Assembly (NCBI GenBank): GCA_951217055.1
Contig: OX578282.1
Span: 46,558,329 to 46,622,328 of the forward strand
Length of the DNA stretch: 64,000 bases
DNA from: Gerris lacustris
Lineage: Eukaryota; Arthropoda; Insecta; Hemiptera; Gerridae
Reading direction: 5' to 3'
Shown here: positions 12,306-24,045 of the stretch, piece after piece
Layout: each line of letters opens with the position of its first letter
Position numbering within the stretch: position 1 is the stretch's first letter
Made by a program: the position numbers and the translations under genes
The notes under the pieces: generated by a model
Told to the model about the DNA's origin: nothing
Seen by the model: the letters and a program-made list of their open reading frames with translations, nothing else
Databases searched by the model: none

Positions 12306-13275
12306 TGATAATATACATTTCAGAAATATACGTTTTTTATGGAAAGAACCCATAATAGATGTAACCATATTAGCCGCTTTCCCGAGAAAAATCTTGGTTT
12401 TGAGTTTCTTCTGTGTCCGATCTTGATTTTGAGCGCAAATCTAGAAAATCTTAATCATGCGTTGGAGATTATCTCACTCAAATTATATATGCAACAAGCG
12501 TTGTTTAGATTGCCTCGAACAATTTTTATTTAATATAAATATTCTTCTTCTAATAAGAATAGAAGGATAACAAATTGTCATTCTTTAATTGCATATTTAT
12601 TATATTGCCTGAATTAAAACTTTACTAACTAGTTCTTTATATATTGTTTGACTTACTTTTTTCCTTAAAAATAGAATTGTCAGAAACAATCATTTTTACC
12701 GCTGCATTTTCCCCCTGAAGTCTATTGCGTGGCTTAATTTTCCGCTGTTTCCTTCTTTTCTCTTAAGTTTCATTTTTTGACCTACTTTCTTATATTTTAA
12801 AAAGTTGGGAGAAGTCTTTTTTTTAAAAGATTCGAAATAACTGGAGAACCTAAAAAAGAAAACCTAGGAAAAGAAAAGCTTCTTAACAAATAAAAGAGCA
12901 AAGATAAAAGAAAAAAAGCAACCACAACAAAGTTTTTAAATGAAGTGGAGACGTTTTCTGAAAGAGTAAGTAAAAACGGAGATTCGACAAAGAAAGAAAG
13001 ATAAAAATCAGTTTTAATCCGGGAAAATACAAAATTGTTAAAACAGGGGAAAATATTGCTTCGTTTTCTATTTATTTATACTAGTAAACTTTTTAACCTC
13101 GAGGTTAAAATCAAAGTAATTTTTTTTAAGCTCCATAAATAATAAAAAAGCATGTTATTTTTTTTTTGACAAATTGATGGTATTTTACGAAATAAAAATC
13201 ATTTTATGGGTGGAATAAATTGATAATAATGACTGTATCGATCAAGATTGATGGAAGTTACTATTTCTGTTTTAC
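12306..13275. other. No recognised gene
   Basis: The segment near 12365-12440 has TTTCCCGAGAAAAATC and may be another diverged copy of the repeat at 13384-13680. The remainder is A+T-rich and unstructured. Confidence 0.4.
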
Positions 13276-13383
13276 TTAAGACCTTAAAAATTGAGCCAAA
13301 TTCCAAAATGTACAGAAGAAAAGTTTTACTTGCATACAAGTGAACACACTTTTTACTTTTTCAAATAAAGAAAAAGTATTGTG

Positions 13384-13680
13384 ATTTTTGAGGTTCCCTG
13401 AGTCCAAAAAAGTGGTTTCAAAGATGTCTTTCTGTCGTCTGTGTAGACACGTGGAGCCTAAACTACTGGGCCGATTTTGAGGCAAATTTGGCATACATGT
13501 TCAGAAAAATCATAACCCGGGGCGAAATCGAGTAATTAATTTTAGCTTCAAATTAAGGCCCCCCCCCCTCCAAAAAAAATGAATGATTTCTCGACATAAG
13601 TTCCGACGATTTTGATTAAAAAATTCTAAATCTAATAATGATATAAGCCGTTTCCCGGGAAAAATCTAGTTGCAAATCGA
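13384..13680 (-). repeat. Dispersed repeat, copy 1 (inverted copy at 52065-52390)
   Basis: The reverse complement of this segment matches 52065-52390 in order: the TTTTTCCCGGG/GCCGGGAAAACGGCTTATAT block, a CCCC-containing middle, TATGCCAAATTT, the TTTAGGCTCCA block and CCACTTTTTTGGACTCAAGG. A shorter third piece is recognisable at about 47700-47870. It ends about 30 bp before the direct repeat that flanks the LINE. Confidence 0.7.
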
Positions 13681-13711
13681 AAACAAAAAGTAAAACTACA
13701 ACCTGTTGAAC

Positions 13712-14700
13712 ACATTTTAAATAAAATATATTATGATTGAAGCGAGCTTAATGCAATAAATATTTAATATTAAGCTAATTAACAGGTGATTATGATGAGT
13801 TTACAGTTTAAAAGGATGATTGGAGCAGACGGTAGTACCGGGTGGGACTCTCTTACTTTACTTAAATAGGTATTTTTAAGTAGCGTATCCGTCTGTAGAG
13901 ATAATATATTTATGTTTTCTGGGATCTGGGTCCGAGATTATATGATAAAGTTAGTCTGAGTTTTCTCGGACCTATTTTCAATGTCATGTACCAGCAGGAA
14001 ATGAAGTGCATGCAACATGCAATTATCATAAAAATGTAGTTGGTGGTATCGATTTGATCTATTAAACCAATAAAACTGTAATGAAGAGGAATTTTTTCTC
14101 ATTATAAATTAAAAAAGCATAACATTGACTTTTTCCTTCCACATTTTCAACTCCAAAGCATCATGATGTCTCTCCTCTCAATCCATGATGTTAATTTGTA
14201 AAGGAAATTGAAATGGCTTCTTGTCTCGAAACCCTATTTTTTCTTGATTCTGAGACTGCCAAATTGAAACTCTAAAGGGAGAAAATGAATAAGCGAAAGG
14301 CTTCTTCTTTAGAGAATATATTTTAACTTTGCAATATAAAAGAATTAACTTATGGAGACCTAAAGTAGGTGCGATGTATTATTTTGGTTTATAATAATTT
14401 TGTGAGCACATTCTCGTGACAGCAAAGGTTCGAAAAACAGTTTTTGGAAAAAGTAATTATGTATCGTCAAAACAGTCGGTTCTTTGTCAAAGATTAATAA
14501 AGAGTCATAACGGAATATTAAACGAACAATTAATTAAGAGCTTTATAAACGCGAGGATAGCCGCAGCTCAACTAATGAAGTCTTAGCATTAACGACAGTA
14601 ATGTTTGCACTAACTTATGGCTAGTAGTAGTAGTAGTAGTGGTTAGACGGGAAAGACGAACCACTTGTTCGAACCTAGCAATCAGGCCACCCTGGGCCCA
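13712..14700. repeat. Left ~989-bp direct repeat flanking the LINE
   Basis: This 989-bp block from ACATTTTAAATAAAATA to GGGCCCA recurs at 18724-19717. By eye I find only one substitution (GAGCACATTC versus GAGCACGTTC) and one 5-bp indel near the CGATTT block. Homology stops exactly where the LINE poly(T) begins on the right. On the left it stops at ACATTTT. It includes a short (TAG)6 tract near 14622. Confidence 0.92.
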
Positions 14701-15225
14701 TTTTTTTTTTTTTTTTTTTTTTGTATACTAAATTACAGCATGCTCCACAATTAGTACTACATGCGGTTAAAGGTCAAAATTACATTTAACAATGGGCTTA
14801 AATAAGAAAATAGACACCGATAACAACAATGACGGTAAGATAGATAATAAAACTTACAGCAATTGGAAGTTACTGCAAGCGTATTAAAAACAAGTTAGTA
14901 ACAAATAACAAGAAAAGACAAAACTAAAATGAATATAGGAACTTAATTACAAACATAGTTATAGGCAAAATTATCACAGTTACAAGAATATTGATGTGCA
15001 TAGTTTTAAAATAAATCAAATGACAAAGGGTTGTAGTAAATATGCTTATTAGAAAGATTAATAACAACAAACTTTAACAAATTTAGACTAACAAACAAAT
15101 TAACAGCCATATAGTCAATCAAAATTGGTACAGAGAAATATACTTCAAAATTATTGAGCTTAACGAAGTACTCAATAGAGATCAAAAAGTAATGAAAATA
15201 TTGTAATAAGATAGGAGCAAGAGGC

Positions 15226-17414
15226 TTAAGGAAATAATAAATTATAGGAATAGTAAACAAAGGTTATGAAGTAAGGTAGTAGTTGTTTTTTCAGAAGGTG
15301 GTGAAGAGGTGGAGGCCACGGATCTCCTAGACTTACAGCAGCCCTAAGGAGTGAACTTCTACCGGGATCAAGTAGGCTACAGTTGAAAAGTATATGGTGT
15401 ACCGACTGAGGTGATACACCATCACAGCTACATGCTGGAGAGGGCTCAATGTTGAGTCTGTGAAGATATTCTTTAAATTTACCATGGCCGGTCAGGAACT
15501 GGGAGAGCTGGAAGGATATTTCCATGTATCTGAGAGACATTCTGAAGTCCACTGAAGGGATAAATTGTCTAGTGACAGCTCCGGTAGACGAATTACTCCA
15601 AAGGTCCTGCCAGCACATTCTGCTGTCTGAGATAGCTTTTTGCTTCAAATAAGTCAAAGGAAACTTATGGTATTGAGCCAGCGCAGGGTCCAGCCTCGAA
15701 GCAGCCTTAGCCAACCTATCAGCGAGCTCATTGCCTTCAATACCCACATGGGCCTTAACCCATGAAAAAGAAATATTTGCTACTCCTGCCAGACCCGGAA
15801 GAATATTCCTAATGCTTTCAATAAGAGGAAGATGGTTAGTAGAGTTTCTTAATGACTGTAATGTAATTTTACTGTCGGTGTAAATCCTGACGTCATTTCT
15901 ATATGGAGATTCTTTAAGCCATTCCAAAGCCTTTAAGATAGCTAGCTGTTCGGCTTGATTATTGGAACAATGCTCAGCTAAACGGAAACTTTTCTCAGTT
16001 ACAACAGAGTTATTGATATATACTGCAAACCCACAGCCGACATGCTTGTCCTCCTTACTTCCATCAGTGTAGATCTTCAAGTCCTGTTGATCCTCAATCT
16101 GCGATATAACAACAGGGCGATAATCGCCTGGATGGTTCCAGAATTTGAACTCTATAGGCTTATCCAACATATTACCATCCAAATCATTGTAGGAACCACC
16201 GACCTTAACAGATTCTATCCTACAAATCTCGTTCGCTTTAATACAAATGGGCGTAATACCTGCAACAACACAGGCAGCATTATATGAGATGGTTCTGTAA
16301 CCTTTTATCAGCCTGATAGCAAACATCCTTTGAGCTCTTTCTAGCTTTTGCTGGTTCTTTTTATATTTTAAAGCATCCTTCCAAATATTAACTCCATAGA
16401 GGACCATGGGGAGAAAAGCTCCCACGTAGATAGATTTCAGAGCATCGTGGCCTAGTCCCCAATGGACTTTAGCCGCTCGTGACAAGACATTGACAAATTG
16501 CAGACTTTTATCAGCAACATATTTGACATGGTGATCCCAGGAAAGCCTACTGTCAACATACAAACCAAGATATTTAAGAGTTTCTACTTGATGAATATTT
16601 TCTCCTCCTAATGGTATAGAAATCTGAGGAATTTCCGCTTTCCTAGTGATATAAAGAAGCTGAGATTTACTTTTATTGAAGACGACTTTATTATTTTTTG
16701 CCCAGCCCTCTATAGCGGGTACGACAGAGTTAGCACTAATTTCTATATCTAGCTTACTCTTTCCAACGATAACAATAATATAATCATCAGCATAGGCTGC
16801 CACAAAAGTATTACTGGGATATTTTAGTGTCAAAAGAGAGTTGTACATAACGATCCAGAACCCAGGAGCACAACAGCTCCCTTGAGGGCACCCTTTCGTG
16901 ACCTTTGCAGATTGAGACTTGTGGTTTAAGCTAAGTTTGGCTTCTCGATCAACGAAGTAGTTCATTGATAGGTTGTAAAGGTTTTTTGGGCACCTTAAAA
17001 CCCTAAGACCTCTGAGGATGGCTGGCCACCAAGCAGCATCGAATGCCCCTTGAACATCTAAAGAGATAATAACGGCATCGTAATGAATATCCAGGTAACC
17101 TCTAATATAATCTGTAACTGCACGCAGTGCTTCAGTTGTGCTTGTTTGAGGACGAAATCCAAATTGTCGCTGTGATAATAAGTCTTTAGAGTATAGATGG
17201 TGCATGATTCTATCGATTAAAAGTCTTTCCAGAACTTTACCAGCTAAAGGGAGGAGGCTGATAGGCCTGTACTTAGAAGGGTCCTGTATATCCTTCTTGC
17301 CAGGTTTCTCAATACAAACTATTTTTGAGGTCTTCCAGCACGTGGGGAAAGTACCTTTGTGGAGACATATAGCACACGTATATAGCATGCATTGTAAGAC
17401 GATAACTTCCAAAA
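15226..17414 (-). pseudogene. LINE ORF2, reverse transcriptase and RNase H part
   Basis: Counted from the start of the open frame, conserved RT blocks include KYRPISLLP (about residues 48-56), FGFRPQTSTTEA (85-96), catalytic SLDVQGAFD (118-126), GCPQGS (174-179) and catalytic YADD (207-210). RNase H follows at about 445-575 with the full acidic set: D450 in YTDGS, E488 in NNQAEQ, D513 in YTDS, and H555/D565 in the KAHVGIEGNELAD block. A CxC..H..C knuckle (ACSCDG...HHILFNC) lies near the C-terminus. All visible catalytic residues are intact. The frame joins the endonuclease frame only if one base is removed from the A5 run at 17411-17415 (T5 in the coding strand). This may be a real frameshift or a sequence error. 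Confidence 0.93.
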
Positions 17415-18706
17415 AGTGAAACTAATATGTCTTTAGTTAGGCCGTCGAGTCCAGGGGCTTTATTAGCAGCAATACGCTTAAGTGAGTTTTCAATTTCGTA
17501 CTGAGAGAAATCTAGATCGTTTGGTGTATCTAAATCTTTTTCTATTTCTTCACGCCATCTACTGTGTATAGGTTCGTCCTGCTCACAGCTATCTCGAGGA
17601 ACAAAATGATCCAATAAAACCTTAAGAGTCTCATCAGCATTTTCCGTAAAGGAGCCATCTGACCGTTTAAGAGTAGATATGCAGGTTGGGGCGCGAATTT
17701 TCCCAGCCGCCATCTTATAACACTCGTTCCAAGGATTGTTAGCATCAGTTCCAGTACAGAACTCTTTCCACGAATCGAGTTTTCTTTTAATTATCATTTC
17801 ACGATAAGTCCGCTTCAACGAATAATATTCTATCTTCCTAATAGAACGAATGTCAACATCTGTATGGACTCTTTGATAGCGGCGGCGAAGACGGGCTACT
17901 CTTTTCCTGATGTTGTCTAAGTCATTACACCACCAACTTACAGATTTCTTACTCAGTTTCTTTTTAAAAGGATTAATTACAGGAAAAGTCTGTACACAGG
18001 ATTTTTGTACATAACTGTAGAAGGAAGTGATTGCTTGGTCTAAGAAGGGCTCTGCTTTTATTTTTTCAGCTAACAAATAATCTAGATTTAAGACCTTACT
18101 GTCCGTTGACAGGCCAAGAAACTTTTTGAAATGATGAGATAAAGTTTTGTTGAAAAACGACCAATCTCCCTTCTTTGTATTAAAATGAAAGCCTGAGTAG
18201 GTAGGGTCACCCCTGTGGCCCGAACTTAAAATTTCGAAACATAAATATTTGTGATCTGACAGACTCTCAACATCAGACACAGACCAGTTGGAAATAAAAG
18301 GAAGCATGGCACTAGTAGCTACAGTTAAATCTATAAAACTAGAACCACGAATAGTTTCAAACGTTGGGATGCCTTGATCTTCATTAAGAAATAAGAGAGA
18401 TCTAGAAGAGAGATATTCTTCAAAAACTTTTCCCCTATCGTTGGTCAACAGATCGAACCAAGACGTTGATCTAGAATTACTGTCAAAAGCTAACAATAAC
18501 TTTGATGATGCACAAGTTAATAAGAGGTCAAGACGAGGAAAATCCAATTCCAGTGCTCTGTCATAAGGTAAGTATATACTGGCAGCCCAAAACTGTAAAG
18601 AGCCATAAGCTATTTCTACCAAAACTCTATCTTCATCTGAGGCCTGAGTACATACAGAAACCTCTAAGCTCTTAGAAATAACTAATACAGCAGCCCTAAC
18701 TATAAA
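17415..18706 (-). pseudogene. LINE ORF2, C-terminal endonuclease half and linker
   Basis: The frame is open from about 18706, where the element is truncated, down to the frameshift at 17411-17415. Visible endonuclease landmarks are AAVLVISKSL near the truncation, AASIYLP, a DSNSRSTSW block equivalent to the family's DFNAHS..W region, FIDLTVAT and the catalytic SDH in SLSDHKYLCFEI. A basic linker follows, then the start of RT with APGLDGLTKDIL. The first catalytic residues of the endonuclease domain are missing, so this copy could not encode a complete enzyme even without the frameshift. Confidence 0.88.
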
Positions 18707-18723
18707 TTAACTATAAATTACTA

Positions 18724-19717
18724 ACATTTTAAATAAAATATATTATGATTGAAGCGAGCTTAATGCAATAAATATTTAATATTAAGCTAATTAACAGGTG
18801 ATTATGATGAGTTTACAGTTTAAAAGGATGATTGGAGCAGACGGTAGTACCGGGTGGGACTCTCTTACTTTACTTAAATAGGTATTTTTAAGTAGCGTAT
18901 CCGTCTGTAGAGATAATATATTTATGTTTTCTGGGATCTGGGTCCGAGATTATATGATAAAGTTAGTCTGAGTTTTCTCGGACCTATTTTCAATGTCATG
19001 TACCAGCAGGAAATGAAGTGCATGCAACATGCAATTATCATAAAAATGTAGTTGGTGGTATCGATTTAAATTGATCTATTAAACCAATAAAACTGTAATG
19101 AAGAGGAATTTTTTCTCATTATAAATTAAAAAAGCATAACATTGACTTTTTCCTTCCACATTTTCAACTCCAAAGCATCATGATGTCTCTCCTCTCAATC
19201 CATGATGTTAATTTGTAAAGGAAATTGAAATGGCTTCTTGTCTCGAAACCCTATTTTTTCTTGATTCTGAGACTGCCAAATTGAAACTCTAAAGGGAGAA
19301 AATGAATAAGCGAAAGGCTTCTTCTTTAGAGAATATATTTTAACTTTGCAATATAAAAGAATTAACTTATGGAGACCTAAAGTAGGTGCGATGTATTATT
19401 TTGGTTTATAATAATTTTGTGAGCACGTTCTCGTGACAGCAAAGGTTCGAAAAACAGTTTTTGGAAAAAGTAATTATGTATCGTCAAAACAGTCGGTTCT
19501 TTGTCAAAGATTAATAAAGAGTCATAACGGAATATTAAACGAACAATTAATTAAGAGCTTTATAAACGCGAGGATAGCCGCAGCTCAACTAATGAAGTCT
19601 TAGCATTAACGACAGTAATGTTTGCACTAACTTATGGCTAGTAGTAGTAGTAGTAGTGGTTAGACGGGAAAGACGAACCACTTGTTCGAACCTAGCAATC
19701 AGGCCACCCTGGGCCCA
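18724..19717. repeat. Right ~994-bp direct repeat flanking the LINE
   Basis: This is the second copy of 13712-14700. It starts directly after the LINE 5' junction, ends with GGGCCCA and continues into unique sequence TTTTTCTAACCCC. The extra five bases relative to the left copy lie just after GGTATCGATTT near 19065. The T5 after CCCA (19718-19722) fits a T-rich nick that primes on the LINE poly(A). Confidence 0.92.
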
Positions 19718-19722
19718 TTTTT

Positions 19723-21930
19723 CTAACCCCGTGGTGTAGAGTCCAGCCACTTCCCACATCATACCTGTACACTGTACATTGTACCGCTTATGGCTAAGTC
19801 GGTATATTTTACACGATTTATTGTCAAAATTAGCAGACACCCAAGTAGAAAGTCATAGGACCTTTCTTTTATATTCTGATATACGTAGTTGTGTAATGGT
19901 GTATTTGAAATATAAATTAATCTGATCATTAGGTTTAAAATTTTAATCTTGATTACTTGTAAACATTTTGAATTAATCTAACTCCCTTTGAGTTTTGACT
20001 ATTCAATATAAATATAAATAATAAATCCTCTAGCCACCTTTAACCAGATACAGAGAGAGCAGTGTCAGGCAAGAAAATGTTTTAATGAAAATAACCTTTG
20101 AACGTTTATTAGGACATACTAAAGAGTAAGTATATTAGAGCAGTACCTCGCGTCAGACGTGAGTGTCAGTCACGCGCGTCTGATAGTCAATTTAGGATAA
20201 GTAAAGGGTGGTGACAAGTATTTGGTTTGCACTTCTGCAGTACAATGGTTAGGGCTTTCTGAAACAAATGAAAGGGTAAGTGTAGAGATCTATCTGTCCG
20301 TTGTTATATAAAATTTGCTCCACGCAAGTTTTCTTTCTTATTCTTGACTTCCAGTGAATAAAACGAACACAGTACTTCGACACACTGTAAAAAGTTTTTG
20401 GAATTTTACTTTTTTTTATCTATAAGTCCCTTGTTTAGTTTCTTTTTGCATGAATAATAGTGTAGCTTCTTATTTCATGGCATTAAGGGAAATTAGCTTT
20501 ATATTGTATTATAAATTTTGTCAAATTTTACACTGCGGAGTTAGTAATCTACAGTACTTGTAATCTACTGTAAAATATAGTCAGAATCAAAACATTCAAA
20601 GATAATATGGCTAAATAATTATTTATAAATTGCATAGAATTAATGTTAAATTTTAACTGCCTTTTTCAATTGAAGTCATCGAAGATAATATCGTGTCTAT
20701 TTAACGGCTTTCAAACTTTGCAAGTTAAAAGTATTTTGATCAATCGTATAAGCGCTATTTGACATGAAAGCCACTCACATACAGGATTTATGTAAGGCGT
20801 TTATGTCAAAATGCGTTTAATATATCAATAAAGGAATGAGATATAAATTACTTGAAATTCTGCTGCAATAGCTATCGAACTTTGAGGAAATAGTTTTAGA
20901 AATGAGATGATTAGTTAGTGGTTTGTTAAGGGATAGAAATTATTCCGTCGACGTTTTGACCACTTCTCGATTCCACTTGGTCAGACAAGAGTAAACTCTA
21001 AATACCTACTCGACCTTAGGAGTAAGTTTATTGCTTACACCTTGACTAGATGGACTTTGTTTGCTTAGGTTTACACGAGGCCTTAGGATGATAGCTAGAG
21101 CTTAGCTGCGGAGTTAGTTAAACTTTGCTTGCACAAGCCCTTAGAGGCTTTCTACCTTTTGAGTTCTGAGTTTAACTGCCCTTCTAGACCCTTACTTGTT
21201 TGAATTCATGACCTCACCCTTGTTCCACAGTAGTAAAGCAATTGTTGACTTTTTCAAACCTCTTTGTCGCTTTATTACCACTGTACAAACATCCTCTATT
21301 TGAAATTAAGGTGTGCCAGAGTACCTTAGATGTTAATTTAAATTTAAAAACCATTTTAGACAATGCTACAGAACAAATGAAAATGGCACGGAAACTTTAC
21401 TACGGTTTTCCTGATACAATAACCATTATGTGTAAAGAAATAGTTTTAGTATATAAACTGAGTTGTACAAAAACACTTTCCAACAACTTAAAATATAAAC
21501 TTTTGTTTTAACAAAGCTACTTTCAACTATACAATAATCCAGATATAATGAAAACATTGTGCAGAAAATGTGTTAGTTCATGGGTATAACTAATAAAGGT
21601 TTATTTTTATTCGTTTTTAGAATTGAATAGTTGGTTGGCCGTGACCTATCCTGCGATCTAACGTAACCTCGTAATCAAAATATTGTCGGTAATATCACTT
21701 TTAATAGACAACTTAAAAATCAAAATAAACAGATATTCTAATTCTCACAACGATAGTTCACCCAGTTTTTAATTCATTCTCAAAAAGGAGTACTACTCTC
21801 ACCACTGATAATTCTTGAAATAATCAAATATCAGGTTATCATTTTAAGTTAATAATACTAGACTGCGTAAGGAGCCACAATACACAAATTGTTATAACAA
21901 TATGTAAAATAATTAGGAAATAAGCGGCAG
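19723..21930. other. No recognised gene
   Basis: The flank just after the repeat (19723-19850) is moderately G+C-rich and may belong to an older element, because its minus-strand frame continues across the repeat boundary. The rest is A+T-rich without structure. Confidence 0.45.
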
Positions 21931-21932
21931 AG

Positions 21933-22370
21933 TGCCAGAAAGGTGTGCTTGGATGCACTGGGGATCCAACCACCGCCAGCTTTAGCACGGCATGGAATCA
22001 AAGTGTATCTAAACGAGTGCCAGAAAGGTGTGCTTGAATGCACTGGGGATCCAACCACCAGCAGCTTTAGCACGGCATGGAACCACAGTGTATCCAAACA
22101 AGTGCCAGAAAGGTGTGCTTGGATGCACTGGGGATCCAACCACAACCAGCTTTAGCACAGCATGGAACCTCGGTGTATCTAAACGAGTGCCAGAAAAGTG
22201 TGCTTGGATGCACTGGGGATCCAACCACCACAAGCTTTAGCACGGTATGGAACCACAGTTTATCCAAACAAGTGCCAGAAAGGTGTGCTTGGATGCTCTG
22301 GGGATCCAACCACAACCAGCTTTAGCACGGCATGGAACCTCGGTGTATCTAAACGAGTGCCAGAAAGGTG
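21933..22370. repeat. 85-bp minisatellite, about 5.2 units
   Basis: Units begin at GTGCCAGAAAGGTGTGC near 21933, 22018, 22102, 22187, 22272 and 22357 (partial). Each contains GGATGCACTGGGGATCCAACCAC and AGCTTTAGCACGG. Alternate units carry AAACGAGTGCC or AAACAAGTGCC, so the array is built of ~170-bp dimers. The overlapping open frames on both strands are a by-product of a repeat length not divisible by three and low stop content. Confidence 0.95.
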
Positions 22371-23796
22371 TGCAAAAATCAAAGTTGAGTTTAACCCAGT
22401 TTTATTAATGACCAATTCAAACACCAATCAAAGTGATTGAAACCAGTTCACAGTATACACTCGCTCTTAAAGCTTGACTATAAACTGATGAGCTTGGCAG
22501 GTAATACGAGCTCTTGCCCGACGGATTATTATTTTTTTAATAATGTGATCAAGTTATCTTCGAGTTTTAATTAGTATGAGTAAGTTTGAATCAACTAACT
22601 TCCTACTAGGTTTGCTTTATGGTAGATATGCATAAAAGGAGAAAACAAAAAGAAGAATAGAGAAAAAGGTAGTGTGGTGAAATTTTAATTCTGTTTATTA
22701 AGTTCTTGAATTATGAACCTACATGGAGTACCTACATGTATCATGTTATATTGGACAAATATTGAAATGAATTATTGCTTTAAATAATGAATTATTGGTG
22801 GAAGATATGAATGTAGAACTGTATGACAAGTAAGGTTTACTTTCAGGTTCATTGTAAGTAGTAGATATAGCTTAATAAATTATGTCTTTATTAACGCACT
22901 TACTATATTATAGGTACGAGTAGATGCACTTTAAATATTAAATACTAGACATATGTTATTTCTCTATTAGATTCTTTTTTATCTTAAATCTTATTGAATA
23001 ATTCAAGATATATAGTAAAGATAGCTTGAGTATGGTTTAGAACATGGCAAAGGCTATTTACGACAGCATTCTTAATATAAATAAGTTATATATTACTAAG
23101 CCGTCTTTAAAGAGAAAAGATATTATGTGTAAGATTGTTTATGATTTCATAATTTACTATATGAATAATGCGTTTCATTGTCACGGTACTACGAAGCTGG
23201 AATACAAAAGCAAACCATGATATTCTCTATTTGGATATTGGATGTGAAAGAAATGCGCTTGAAGAAAATATATAATAAGAGTCTGAACTCTCAAGGTAAA
23301 AAACAAAAATATTCAGCGCAAATGTTGAATCAATAATGTGGTTAAAAAAAAGAACCCAACAGCCTTAAACTTTAAAGGGGAAAAAAACACATTAAAAACG
23401 TTAAAAAATATGTAGTAACAATGGGTCTTATGAAGATATATTAAAAGATAAATTTTACTACATTATGATGTTCTTAGTTTGCAAGACAATGCCACTTTAT
23501 ATGCCAAATGTGCAGTGTCTTTTTTTGTATTATGAACTTTTGCTAATACTAATGAAAAAGTCAGGGCTATAAAATGACGCCCAATAAGATTTGTATAATA
23601 ACCTAGATTTCGTCGTGTCTAGTTTTTTACATTATCTAATCATGACTTAAGCGAGTGGCTAATAATGGTTTTAATTTTATACTTAAGGAAAAAGGTATGA
23701 AAAAATTATTTCTTTTTATAATCCCTGCTGGTCATGGACTTTTAAGACCATCTCGCAGAAAAGGTCTTCATTTTATTCCTTAAATCTACACAAACA
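22371..23796. other. A+T-rich stretch with no recognised gene
   Basis: Only short frames and no visible repeat. Confidence 0.45.
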
Positions 23797-24045
23797 AGGG
23801 GGGGGGGGGGGGTCAAAATTATCTTGGCACCTAAAGGCGGATCCACACATGCGGGAGAAACCGAGCGCCTCCCTCCGACTCGCCAAAGACCGAGTAGTGT
23901 GGACGGGTTCCCCCCTCCGTATTTTTCGGTATTCGGAGTTCCCATCTCGAGTCGGTCTTTTTCACGCTTCAAAGTACCCGAATACTCGCCTCCCTGCCAC
24001 CTTGCACCCGATCCACACATTCGGCATTGTCCCCCCAGTTTAATT
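23797..24045. repeat. G+C-rich island after poly(G), probable repeat fragment
   Basis: A G tract is followed by a segment far richer in G+C than its surroundings. GGATCCACACATGCGGG near its start is echoed by GTGTGGACGGG in the middle and CCCGATCCACACATTCGG at the end. Repeated GATCCACACA motifs suggest a MITE with motif-rich ends, but no clean TIR or target duplication is visible. Confidence 0.35.

Larger units (their letters stand above)
14701..18723 (-). mobile_element. 5'-truncated non-LTR retrotransposon (LINE) with RNase H
   Basis: The element lies on the minus strand. Its 3' end is a T22 run on the plus strand (14701-14722), that is, a poly(A) tail, preceded in the element by about 500 bp of 3' UTR. 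Upstream come the coding parts for an apurinic-type endonuclease, reverse transcriptase, RNase H and a Cys/His knuckle. It lacks ORF1 and about the first half of the endonuclease, so it is 5'-truncated. The RNase H points to the I/R1/LOA group of LINEs rather than Jockey or CR1; I cannot name the clade. Nearly identical ~990-bp direct repeats abut both ends, and the last 24 bp or so at the 5' junction carry a small tandem duplication. Confidence 0.93.

Noticed and set aside
14622..14700. tRNA-like box B (GTTCGAACC) inside the LINE-flanking repeats
   Set aside because: No matching box A at the right distance in either orientation, so I did not call a SINE.
15006..15260. 84-codon minus-strand frame downstream of ORF2
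   Set aside because: Lies in the LINE 3' UTR, is A+T-rich and has no domain.
16042..16287. 81-codon plus-strand frame, and the frame at 17204-17419
   Set aside because: Shadows of the LINE ORF2 on the opposite strand.
21933..22370. CRISPR-like array
   Set aside because: Units are contiguous 85-bp tandem repeats with no unique spacers, and the setting is eukaryotic.
21858..22440. Overlapping 70-95-codon frames on both strands
   Set aside because: Products of the 85-bp minisatellite; unit length not divisible by three puts the same unit in all frames.
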